DNA of 64,000 nt from NCBI RefSeq assembly GCF_016773205.1, contig NZ_JAETWB010000004.1, forward strand, positions 124,001 to 188,000, given 5' to 3'. The position numbers and the translations under genes were made by a program. Of this stretch, positions 57,116 to 64,000 are shown one piece after another (within the stretch, counting starts at the first letter, position 1; each line of letters opens with the position of its first letter). Under the pieces are notes generated by a model, which worked only from the letters and a program-made list of their open reading frames with translations, was not told the DNA's origin and made no database searches. This stretch comes from Belnapia arida. GTDB lineage: Bacteria > Pseudomonadota > Alphaproteobacteria > Acetobacterales > Acetobacteraceae.

Positions 57116-58275
57116 ACCTCGTCCCACCCCAGCCCCCGGCCATGAAGCCTGAGCCGCCACTGATGCCTCTTCCTGGGGTCCGCCCGCGCACCGCGCCGCC
57201 GGTGGCGACGCGCGCCCAGCGGGTGGCCCTCGCGCTCGGTGTCGCAGGCGGGCTGTTCCTCACCTTCTGGCTCTTCTCGCCGATCCTCACCCCATTCGTG
57301 CTGGCCGCCGTCATCGCCTATTTCCTCGACCCGCCGGCGACGCGGCTAACCCGCATCGGCATCCCGCGCGGCGTCTCGGCGCTGCTGATGATCCTGGCGC
57401 TGGTGGCGCTCGCCCTGCTCTGCCTGCTGCTGCTCTATCCGCTGCTGGTGGCGCAGGTGACGGTGCTGATCCAGCGCCTGCCGGCCTATGTGCTCGGCAT
57501 CGGCCAGGCGGTGCGCGACGCGCTGACCGCGCTCTCCGAACGCCTCGGCCCCGATGTCTTCGACCAGCGCCTGCAGGACCTCGCGGTCGGCCAGGCGGGG
57601 GCGATCATCTCCTATCTCGGCACCTCGCTCGCGCGGATGATCACCGGCGGCATCGCCCTCTTCAGCGTCTTCACCCTGGTGACGGTGACGCCCGTCGTCG
57701 CCTTCTACCTGCTGCGCGACTGGCCGCGGATCATCCGCCGGATGGATGCTTGGCTGCCCCGCCGCTCCGCCAACACCCTCCGCCAGCTCGCCCGCGACAC
57801 GGACCGCGTGCTCTCGGCTTGGCTGCGCGGCCAGCTGCTCTGCTGCGCGCTGCTCGCCACCTACTACGCCGCCGCGCTCTCGGCGGTGCGGCTGGAGCTC
57901 GGCCTGACGGTCGGGCTGATGGCCGGCATCCTGTCCTTCATTCCCTATATCGGCTCCATCGCCGGCCTCGTCACGGCGCTTGCCCTGGCGCTGGCGCAGT
58001 TCGGCACCTGGAACGGCGTGCTGGTGGTGATGGCGGTCTTCGTCGCCGGCCAGGTGATCGAAGGCTACATGATCTACCCCTGGCTGCTCGGCGACCGGGT
58101 GGAGCTGCACGCCGTATGGGTGATCTTCGCCCTCTTCGCCGGGGGCGTGGCCTTCGGCTTCCTCGGCGTGCTGCTGGCGGTGCCGCTGGCGGCCGTGATC
58201 GGCGTCATCGCCCGCTACTGGCTGCGCCGCTACCTGGAAAGCCCGCTCTATCTCGATCCGCCCCGGACCGGCTGA
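57112..58275 (+). CDS. AI-2E/PerM family permease
   Basis: This 387-residue membrane protein has the usual family length and about eight helices, with SPILTPFVLAAVIAYFLDPPATRLTRIGIPR at the N-terminal end and MAGILSFIPYIGSIAG and YPWLLGDRVELHAVWVIFALFAGG in the C-terminal half. It overlaps the upstream gene (ATGA at 57112) and the hdaA ATG (TGATG at 58273). Unlike the first copy at 29874-31778 it has no long tail. The substrate is unknown. Confidence 0.9.
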   Translation: MNLVPPQPPAMKPEPPLMPLPGVRPRTAPPVATRAQRVALALGVAGGLFLTFWLFSPILTPFVLAAVIAYFLDPPATRLTRIGIPRGVSALLMILALVALALLCLLLLYPLLVAQVTVLIQRLPAYVLGIGQAVRDALTALSERLGPDVFDQRLQDLAVGQAGAIISYLGTSLARMITGGIALFSVFTLVTVTPVVAFYLLRDWPRIIRRMDAWLPRRSANTLRQLARDTDRVLSAWLRGQLLCCALLATYYAAALSAVRLELGLTVGLMAGILSFIPYIGSIAGLVTALALALAQFGTWNGVLVVMAVFVAGQVIEGYMIYPWLLGDRVELHAVWVIFALFAGGVAFGFLGVLLAVPLAAVIGVIARYWLRRYLESPLYLDPPRTG

Positions 58276-59021
58276 TGCTCGACACCACGGCGCCGCTGCC
58301 GCGGCAGCTCGCCTTGCCGCTGCCCGCCTTCGCGCCTTTCCAAGCAGAGCCGGTGCTGGCCGATGACAGCAATGCCGAAGCCCTGGCCTGGCTCGCCCGG
58401 CCCGAGGCCTGGCCTGGCGGCCGCCTCGCCCTTCACGGCCCGGCGGCGACCGGCAAGTCGCTGATGCTGCGCGGCCTCGCCGCCCGGCGCGGCTGGCCGG
58501 TGCTGACCGGCCCGGCGCTGCGCGGCCTGCCCGACCTGCCGCCCGGCCCCGGCCTCGCGCTCGACGATGCCGATTGCATGGCCGAGGAGGCGGCGCTCTT
58601 CCACCTGCTAAACCTTTGCGCCGAGCGCGGCCAGCTCCTTCTCCTTGCCGGCCGTGCCCCGCCGGCGCGCTGGCCGGTGGCGCTGCCCGACCTCCGCAGC
58701 CGGCTGCGCGCCATGCCCGCCACCGGCATCCGCCCGCCCGGGGACGGGCTGCTCGCCGCCCTGTTGCGCCGGCATTTCGCCCGCCGCCAGCTTCGGGTGG
58801 AGGAAGGGGTGCAGGCCTGGCTGCTGGCCCGCCTGCCGCGCGAGGCCGCCGCCATCGCCGAGGCGGCCGCCCGGCTCGACCGCGCCGCGCTCGCGCTCGG
58901 CGGTCGCGTCACCCGCGCGCTCGCCCGTGCAACCCTGGCCGAGTTGCCGGGCTTCGGTACGGATGACGAATCCATGGCATTCCCGGAGACCGGCTGCCCG
59001 CCTGCGCCGAGGTTGCTATAG
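58275..59021 (+). CDS. hdaA: DnaA-regulatory AAA+ protein (HdaA/Hda-like)
   Basis: This 248-residue protein resembles the DnaA AAA+ domain without the DNA-binding domain. Walker A is degenerate (GPAATGKSL, about residues 54-62), Walker B is LALDDADCM, and sensor-like RSRLRAMPATGIRPP and LLRRHFARRQL follow. The N-terminal QLALPLP is a clamp-binding motif for the DNA polymerase beta clamp. HdaA stimulates DnaA-ATP hydrolysis to limit initiation. It stands between the AI-2E gene and ppk, the usual alphaproteobacterial order. Confidence 0.9.
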   Translation: MLDTTAPLPRQLALPLPAFAPFQAEPVLADDSNAEALAWLARPEAWPGGRLALHGPAATGKSLMLRGLAARRGWPVLTGPALRGLPDLPPGPGLALDDADCMAEEAALFHLLNLCAERGQLLLLAGRAPPARWPVALPDLRSRLRAMPATGIRPPGDGLLAALLRRHFARRQLRVEEGVQAWLLARLPREAAAIAEAAARLDRAALALGGRVTRALARATLAELPGFGTDDESMAFPETGCPPAPRLL

Positions 59022-59030
59022 GGTGGGTGC

Positions 59031-61214
59031 ATGAGCCTCGCCGAGATCCGCACCCCACCCGCCGCCGAGCCCGTGCCCGGCCCGCAGGAGCCCGAGCGCT
59101 TCGTCAACCGGGAGCTCTCCTGGCTCGACTTCAACACCCGCGTGCTGGAGGAGGCCGGCAACGAGCACCACCCGCTGCTGGAGCGGCTGCGCTTCGTCGC
59201 CATTTCGGCCGCCAACCTCGACGAATTCTACTCCGTCCGCGTCGCCGGGCTGATCGGCCAGGAGGGCGCCGGCATCACCAGCCGCTCGCCCGACGGCCGC
59301 ACCCCCACGCAGCAGCTCGCCGCCATCCATGACCGCGCCGAGGTGCTGATCGAGGCGCAGCAGGCCGCCTGGCGCACGCTGCGCGGCCTGATGCGCGAGG
59401 CGGGCATCATCGTCTGCGGCATCGAGGAACTGAGCGAGGCCGACCGCGCCTGGCTCGACGGTTGGTTCATGGAGCGGGTCTTCCCCGTGCTCACCCCGCT
59501 CGCGGTGGACCCGGCGCATCCCTTCCCCTTCATCCAGAACCTCGCCGCCTGCATGGTCCTCAAGCTGGTGCGGGAGGAGGATGGCGGCACCATGCGCGCC
59601 CTGCTGCCGCTGCCGGCGCAGGTCGAGCGCTTTATCCGCCTGCCGCGGCAGGAGGGCGAGACGGCCATCCGCTTCCTTCTGCTCGAGGACCTGATCGAGC
59701 TCAGCCTGCGCCGCGTCTTCCCCGGCTTCATCCCGGCCGAGAACGGGCTCTTCCGCCTCATCCGCGATACCGACGTGGAGTTCGAGGAGGAGGCCGAGGA
59801 TCTCGTCCGCTCCTACGAGACGGCGCTGAAGCGCCGCCGCCGTGGCCGCGCCATCCGCCTCAGCGTGACCGCCGCGACGCCGTCCGACATCGTGGACTTC
59901 GTCATCGAGGAGCTGGATGCCGAGCGCAGCGGCGTCTTCGTGGTGGACGGGCTGCTCGGCCTCGACGACCTGCGCCAGCTTATCGTGGATGATCGGCCGG
60001 ACCTGCTCTTCACCCCCTACACGCCGCGCTTCCCGGAGCGCATCCTCGATTACGGCGGGGACTGCTTCGCGGCGATCCGGGCCAAGGACATCGTCGTCCA
60101 CCACCCCTATGAGAGCTTCGACGTGGTGGTGCAGTTCCTGCGCCAGGCGGCGCGGGACCCGAATGTGGTCGCCATCAAGCAGACCCTTTACCGGACCAGC
60201 CGCGACAGCCCGATCGCCCGCGCCCTGATCGAAGCGGCGGAGGCGGGCAAGAACGTCACCGGCATCGTCGAGATCAAGGCGCGCTTCGACGAGGAGCGGA
60301 ACATCGCCCTCGCGCGGGAGCTGGAGGCGGCCGGCGTGCAGGTGGTCTTCGGCTTCGTCGAGCTGAAGACCCATGCCAAGATGTCGCTGGTGGTACGGCG
60401 CGAGGCCGGGGCGCTGCGGAGCTACGCGCATTTCGGCACCGGCAATTACCACCCGATCACCGCGCGCATCTACACGGACCTCTCCTTCTTCACCGCCGAT
60501 CCGGCGCTGACCGGCGATGCCGCGCGGCTCTTCAATTACATGACGGGCTACGCCCGGCCGGAGCGGATGGAAGGCCTCGCCTTCGCCCCGCTCACCATCC
60601 GCCCGACCCTCCTCGGCCTCATCGAGCAGGAGCGGCGCTTCGCCGAGGAGGGGAAGCCCGCCGGCATCTGGCTGAAGATGAACAGCCTGGTCGACGAGCA
60701 GCTGATCGACGCGCTCTATGCCGCCTCCCGCGCCGGGGTGAAGATCGATTGCGTGGTGCGCGGCATCTGCTGCCTCCGCCCCGGCGTGCCCGGCCTTTCG
60801 GAAAATATCCGGGTGAAGTCCATTGTCGGCCGCTTCCTTGAGCATTCGCGCATCCATGTCTTCGGCAATGGCCACCGCCTGCCCTCGCGCCGGGCGCGGG
60901 TCTTCATCTCCTCGGCCGACTGGATGGCGCGCAACATGGACTGGCGGGTCGAGACCATGGTGCCGGTCGAGAATGCGACCGTGCACGCCCAGATCCTCGA
61001 CCAGATCATGGTGGTGAACCTGAAGGACACCGCCCAGAGCTGGGAGCTGGCGAGCGACGGCGCCTGGCGCCGCCTGCCGCGCGGTCCGCAGCCGGTCTCG
61101 GCGCATGAATATTTCATGACCAACCCCTCCCTCTCCGGCCGCGGCAGCGCGTTGAACCGCAGCGGCCGGGCCACGATGCGCAAGCCGCGCCCCGACCGCA
61201 TCGCCCAGGACTGA
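59031..61214 (+). CDS. ppk1: Polyphosphate kinase 1
   Basis: This 727-residue enzyme polymerises the ATP gamma-phosphate into polyphosphate. The start [20 protein letters not shown] is diagnostic. The phosphohistidine is His467 in [21 protein letters not shown] holds the partner His region, and [17 protein letters not shown] the C-terminal Arg/Lys site. It lies 10 bases after hdaA and 5 before ppx, so polyphosphate synthesis and breakdown genes form one unit. Confidence 0.97.
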   Translation: MSLAEIRTPPAAEPVPGPQEPERFVNRELSWLDFNTRVLEEAGNEHHPLLERLRFVAISAANLDEFYSVRVAGLIGQEGAGITSRSPDGRTPTQQLAAIHDRAEVLIEAQQAAWRTLRGLMREAGIIVCGIEELSEADRAWLDGWFMERVFPVLTPLAVDPAHPFPFIQNLAACMVLKLVREEDGGTMRALLPLPAQVERFIRLPRQEGETAIRFLLLEDLIELSLRRVFPGFIPAENGLFRLIRDTDVEFEEEAEDLVRSYETALKRRRRGRAIRLSVTAATPSDIVDFVIEELDAERSGVFVVDGLLGLDDLRQLIVDDRPDLLFTPYTPRFPERILDYGGDCFAAIRAKDIVVHHPYESFDVVVQFLRQAARDPNVVAIKQTLYRTSRDSPIARALIEAAEAGKNVTGIVEIKARFDEERNIALARELEAAGVQVVFGFVELKTHAKMSLVVRREAGALRSYAHFGTGNYHPITARIYTDLSFFTADPALTGDAARLFNYMTGYARPERMEGLAFAPLTIRPTLLGLIEQERRFAEEGKPAGIWLKMNSLVDEQLIDALYAASRAGVKIDCVVRGICCLRPGVPGLSENIRVKSIVGRFLEHSRIHVFGNGHRLPSRRARVFISSADWMARNMDWRVETMVPVENATVHAQILDQIMVVNLKDTAQSWELASDGAWRRLPRGPQPVSAHEYFMTNPSLSGRGSALNRSGRATMRKPRPDRIAQD

Positions 61215-61219
61215 CAGGC

Positions 61220-62704
61220 ATGACCATTTCCGAAGCGCGCCGCTGCGGCGTCGTCGATCTCGGCTCCAATTCCGTCCGCCTCGTCATCTTCGAGGGGCGA
61301 GGGCGGAACCCGCAGGCAATCTTCAACGAAAAGGCCGTGCTCGGCCTGGGACGGGGGCTCCAGGCGACGGGGCGGCTGAACGAGGGGGCGATCGGCCCCG
61401 CGCTCACCGTGCTCGCCCGCTATCACGCCGTCGCCCGTGCCATGCACGCCGACCCGCTGGAGGTGGTGGCCACCGCCGCGGTGCGCGATGCCGAGAACGG
61501 CCCTGCCTTCGTTGCCGCCATGCGGGAGCGCATGCTCGGCCTCAGCATCCGCATCCTCACCGGCGAGGAGGAGGGCAGGCTCTCGGCCGATGGCGTGCTG
61601 CTCGGCTTCCCCGGCGCCGATGGCGTGCTCGGCGACCTCGGCGGCGGCAGCCTCGAGGTGGTGCGCCTCACCGAGGGCCGGGTCGCCCGCGCGGCCTCGC
61701 TGCCGATCGGCGCCATCCGCCTCGCCGAGCGCGCCGGGGGCGAGGTGGCCCGCGCCCGCGCCATCGCCGAGGAGGAGCTGGCAAGGCACCCCTGGCTCGC
61801 CGAGGGCGGCGGCCGCGACCTCTACCTGGTCGGCGGCGCTTGGCGGGCCCTGGCGCGGATGCATATCGCCCAGACAGGCTATCCGCTGGCCATCGTCCAC
61901 CACTACGTCCTTCGCCGCGAGGAAGCGCGCGATCTCGCCGGCGTCGTCATGGCCGCCTCCCGCCGCGTGCTGGAGCGGATGGCCGGCGCCCCGCAGAAGC
62001 GCTTGGCCGACATGCCCTTCGCCGCGGTGACGATGCGTCGCCTGCTGCGCGCCACCGGCGCCTCCCGCGTCGTCTTCTCGGCCAATGGTCTGCGCGAGGG
62101 CTGGTATGCCCGCCTGCTGCCCGAGGCGGTGCGGCAGGGAGACCCGATGCTGGCCGCCGCCCGCGACCTTGCCGCCGCCTGGGGGCGCGACCCGGGGCTG
62201 CCGCCAGCGCTGATCGCCTGGACCGACCCGATCCTCCCCGAGCAGGACCCGGCGGTGCGGGCGTTGCGCGAGGCGGCCTGCTGGGTTTCCGACATCGGCA
62301 GCCACGACCATCCGGAATACCGTGCGGAGCAGGCCTTCCTCCGCATCCTCCGCCAGCATGGCGCCGGGCTCGACCACCATGCCCGCGCCTTCCTCGGCCT
62401 CTGCGCCGCGCTGCGCTACGAGGCCGAGCCGAGCGCCCCCTTCCTCGGCCCGACGCGCGTGCTGCTCGACCTGCCGACCATCCGCCGGGCGGAGGCGCTC
62501 GGCGCCGCGCTGCGCCTCGCCTATACGCTCTGCGGCGGCACGCCCGCGCTGCTGGCCGGCACGCGGCTGGAGCGCCAGGGCAGCCGCCTTGTCCTCCGAC
62601 TCGCCGAGGGTACCGGCGTCTTCGCGGGCGAGAGCGTGCTGCGGCGCGTGGAGCAGCTCGGCGCCGTGCTTGGCCTGGAGGCGGTGGTCGAAGTCGAGGG
62701 GTGA
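61220..62704 (+). CDS. ppx: Exopolyphosphatase / Ppx-GppA family phosphatase
   Basis: This 494-residue protein has the ASKHA phosphatase fold: CGVVDLGSNSVRLVIFEG (phosphate-1 loop), the catalytic Glu in TGEEEGRLS and GVLGDLGGGSLEVVRLTEG (phosphate-2 loop). The C-terminal HD-like helical domain holds SDIGSHDHPEYR. It removes terminal phosphates from polyphosphate or hydrolyses pppGpp; adjacency to ppk favours the former. The start at 61220 follows GACAGGC. Confidence 0.94.
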   Translation: MTISEARRCGVVDLGSNSVRLVIFEGRGRNPQAIFNEKAVLGLGRGLQATGRLNEGAIGPALTVLARYHAVARAMHADPLEVVATAAVRDAENGPAFVAAMRERMLGLSIRILTGEEEGRLSADGVLLGFPGADGVLGDLGGGSLEVVRLTEGRVARAASLPIGAIRLAERAGGEVARARAIAEEELARHPWLAEGGGRDLYLVGGAWRALARMHIAQTGYPLAIVHHYVLRREEARDLAGVVMAASRRVLERMAGAPQKRLADMPFAAVTMRRLLRATGASRVVFSANGLREGWYARLLPEAVRQGDPMLAAARDLAAAWGRDPGLPPALIAWTDPILPEQDPAVRALREAACWVSDIGSHDHPEYRAEQAFLRILRQHGAGLDHHARAFLGLCAALRYEAEPSAPFLGPTRVLLDLPTIRRAEALGAALRLAYTLCGGTPALLAGTRLERQGSRLVLRLAEGTGVFAGESVLRRVEQLGAVLGLEAVVEVEG

Positions 62705-62774
62705 GCGAAGTTTTCTTCCCGCGCCGCGCCATTCCATCGTCAACTCCTCCGCGGTCGAAATGGGGAGGACCAGG

Positions 62775-63179
62775 ATGCACCGGATCGCAGGCTTGGGCGC
62801 CATGGTCGGGATGGCGATGATGGGCAGCGTCGCCCTGGCGCAGGATTCAGCGCGGCCGAACCTAGTCCTTCGCGAGGTGGTGGAGGGCATGCCCCGAGGC
62901 GAGCGGCAGGAAGTCCAGGTCCTCACCGCCACCATCGCTCCGGGCCAGGCGACCGTGTTCCATACCCACCGCTTCCCGGTGACCGTCTATGTCCTGGAGG
63001 GCGCCTTCACACTGGAGATGGAAGGGCGCGAGCCTGTTACCGTCCAGGCCGGCGGTGCCCTGGTGGAGCCGCCGCATGTCCGCATGACCGGCTACAACCG
63101 GCGCGCCGACACGCCGGCGCGCGTCCTCATCGTCTACGTGTCCGATCCGGGAACACCCTTCCTCGACCCGGCCCACTGA
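62775..63179 (+). CDS. Secreted cupin-domain protein
   Basis: This 134-residue protein has an N-terminal hydrophobic segment (GAMVGMAMMGSVALAQ). One cupin barrel follows: VFHTHRFPVTVYVLEGAFTLEMEG (His pair and Glu) and GGALVEPPHVRMTGYNR. The combination suggests a periplasmic small-molecule-binding or metal protein. GGGGAGGACC precedes the ATG. Function is unknown. Confidence 0.75.
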   Translation: MHRIAGLGAMVGMAMMGSVALAQDSARPNLVLREVVEGMPRGERQEVQVLTATIAPGQATVFHTHRFPVTVYVLEGAFTLEMEGREPVTVQAGGALVEPPHVRMTGYNRRADTPARVLIVYVSDPGTPFLDPAH

Positions 63180-63222
63180 GGCCGGTGTCGATCGGGAGGC
63201 AAGGGCTTCCTGCCGGCCTGCC

Positions 63223-63531
63223 CTACCGCTGCGTGTTCTGGTTCAGCCCCGGCTGCATGCCTGCACTGCCTGTGCCCAGCCGTCCCTGCTCCTCGGGCCG
63301 CCCCACATCCGGCCGCAGCGAGCTGCGATCCGCCTCCAGCGGCAGCACCTGCGCCGGAGGCACCACGGCCTGCGGCTCCCTGGCCGCCTCGGCCTGATCG
63401 ACGGCGCGATCCCGCTGGGTCTCCTGGTTGAGCTGGCGCGAGGCGCGCTCAGCCGGCGTCTGGGCAAGCGCCGGTCCGGCGATCAGCGCGGCGGCGAGGA
63501 GGAGGAAGCGGGGGGCGGTTGCGTGCGGCAT
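63223..63531 (-). CDS. Putative secreted small protein, Gln/Arg-rich
   Basis: This 102-residue protein has a signal peptide (APRFLLLAAALIAGPALAQ). Its mature part is low-complexity, rich in Gln, Arg, Glu and Ala, with no recognisable domain. An in-frame codon at 63573 could extend it; 63531 gives a clean signal peptide. No function is assigned. Confidence 0.55.
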   Translation of the reverse strand: MPHATAPRFLLLAAALIAGPALAQTPAERASRQLNQETQRDRAVDQAEAAREPQAVVPPAQVLPLEADRSSLRPDVGRPEEQGRLGTGSAGMQPGLNQNTQR

Positions 63532-63586
63532 GCCGCAGATAGCGCCTGGGCTTCGGTGCGGTTCCGGGCCCATCCGCCGCCACGCG

Positions 63587-63994
63587 TCACATGCAGCCGT
63601 AGAGCCGCATGCAGGAGAAATAGCGCTGTTGGCATTGCCTCATGCAGCCCGCCCGGTCCGTCGGGGTGAAGGCCGGCGCGCTCGGGTTCGTGCTCCACAT
63701 GGGCGGGCAGGCGATCTGGCAGGAACTCTGCTGTGCGAGGCAGTTGCTGGCGAGCGGCTGGGCACAGCGCGGTGCCGCCTGGCCGTTGTCCGTCGGTGCG
63801 GCAGGCGCCCGCGGCGCCGCGGCGCTGCCCGTGTCGTCGCGCGGCAGCGGCGGCGGTTTCCCGCCGGGTTCGGCAGGAGCCATGCGGCCTCCCGTTGCCG
63901 GCGGCAGCGCATCCGGCTTGCCGAGTTGGGCCTGGGCCGCAGCCATGACGGGCATCGACAGGGCCAGCAGAAGGCGGATCACCCAAAGGCGCAA
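63587..63994 (-). CDS. Putative secreted cysteine-rich protein (start uncertain, may run off the window)
   Basis: The frame is open to the window edge. A TTG at 63994 gives 135 residues with a signal-like start (RLLLALSMPVMAAAQA), a Pro/Gly-rich linker (about 25-72) and a C-terminal block with eight cysteines in pairs: CAQPLASNC, SSCQIAC, GCMRQC and SCMRLYGC. The pattern suggests four disulfides. The true start may lie beyond 64000. No family was recognised. Confidence 0.5.
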   Translation of the reverse strand: MRLWVIRLLLALSMPVMAAAQAQLGKPDALPPATGGRMAPAEPGGKPPPLPRDDTGSAAAPRAPAAPTDNGQAAPRCAQPLASNCLAQQSSCQIACPPMWSTNPSAPAFTPTDRAGCMRQCQQRYFSCMRLYGCM

Positions 63995-64000
63995 GCAGTC

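Overview
The window is a GC-rich, tightly packed bacterial chromosome segment. It most likely comes from an alphaproteobacterium of the Acetobacteraceae (Roseomonas-like). The clues are several Bug/TctC-type and TRAP-type binding proteins, a fused aroKB gene beside xerD and accA, the lptF-lptG-lptD order, an ArsR/methyltransferase gene in front of metH, and the block purMN / DUF2066 / CDP-alcohol transferase / AI-2E permease / hdaA / ppk / ppx. No rRNA, tRNA, CRISPR array, insertion sequence or prophage is visible. No gene-free stretch exceeds 300 bases.

Layout. 1-7 kb: the 3' end of a DegP-like protease, then serB-rutA (minus strand), miaA, and the branched-chain amino-acid genes ilvB-ilvN-ilvC. 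7-18 kb: accessory transport and metabolism. This part holds cysK with a cupin, a Bug receptor coupled to a crotonase homologue, a four-gene operon of a PuuE-type hydrolase with a complete TRAP transporter, and an orphan TRAP receptor next to a large hybrid histidine kinase. 18-23 kb: a methionine block with a CxCC small protein divergent from an ArsR-methyltransferase regulator and B12-dependent metH, with a near-perfect palindrome between them. 23-32 kb: an HWE-type sensor kinase, aroKB, a 48-residue membrane peptide coupled to xerD, accA, and a long AI-2E family permease. 32-38 kb: an M20 amidohydrolase, a methyltransferase, a secreted tandem-repeat protein, a tartrate/isopropylmalate-type dehydrogenase, a small RTX protein and an FAD-linked 2-hydroxyacid dehydrogenase. 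38-43 kb: lptF-lptG-lptD for LPS export. 43-48 kb: a GntR/UTRA regulator divergent from a fumarase/aspartase-superfamily lyase and two Bug receptors, with two copies of a palindromic operator between them, then a second RTX protein. 48-53 kb: DUF1835, a frameshifted isoaspartyl peptidase, DUF1203, ABC-F, ndk. 53-64 kb: purM-purN, the DUF2066-to-ppx block, and small secreted proteins.

How the genes work together. Housekeeping operons (branched-chain, methionine, aromatic and purine synthesis, LPS transport, polyphosphate) alternate with small catabolic cassettes that each pair a periplasmic binding protein with one or two enzymes or a sensor. The most informative unusual features are the TRAP receptor/hybrid kinase pair, the GntR operon with its twin operators, the PuuE/TRAP operon, the ArsR operator with the divergent CxCC gene, the apparent CTG start of purM and the broken isoaspartyl peptidase. 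Functional calls come from reading the translated sequence. No database search was run.
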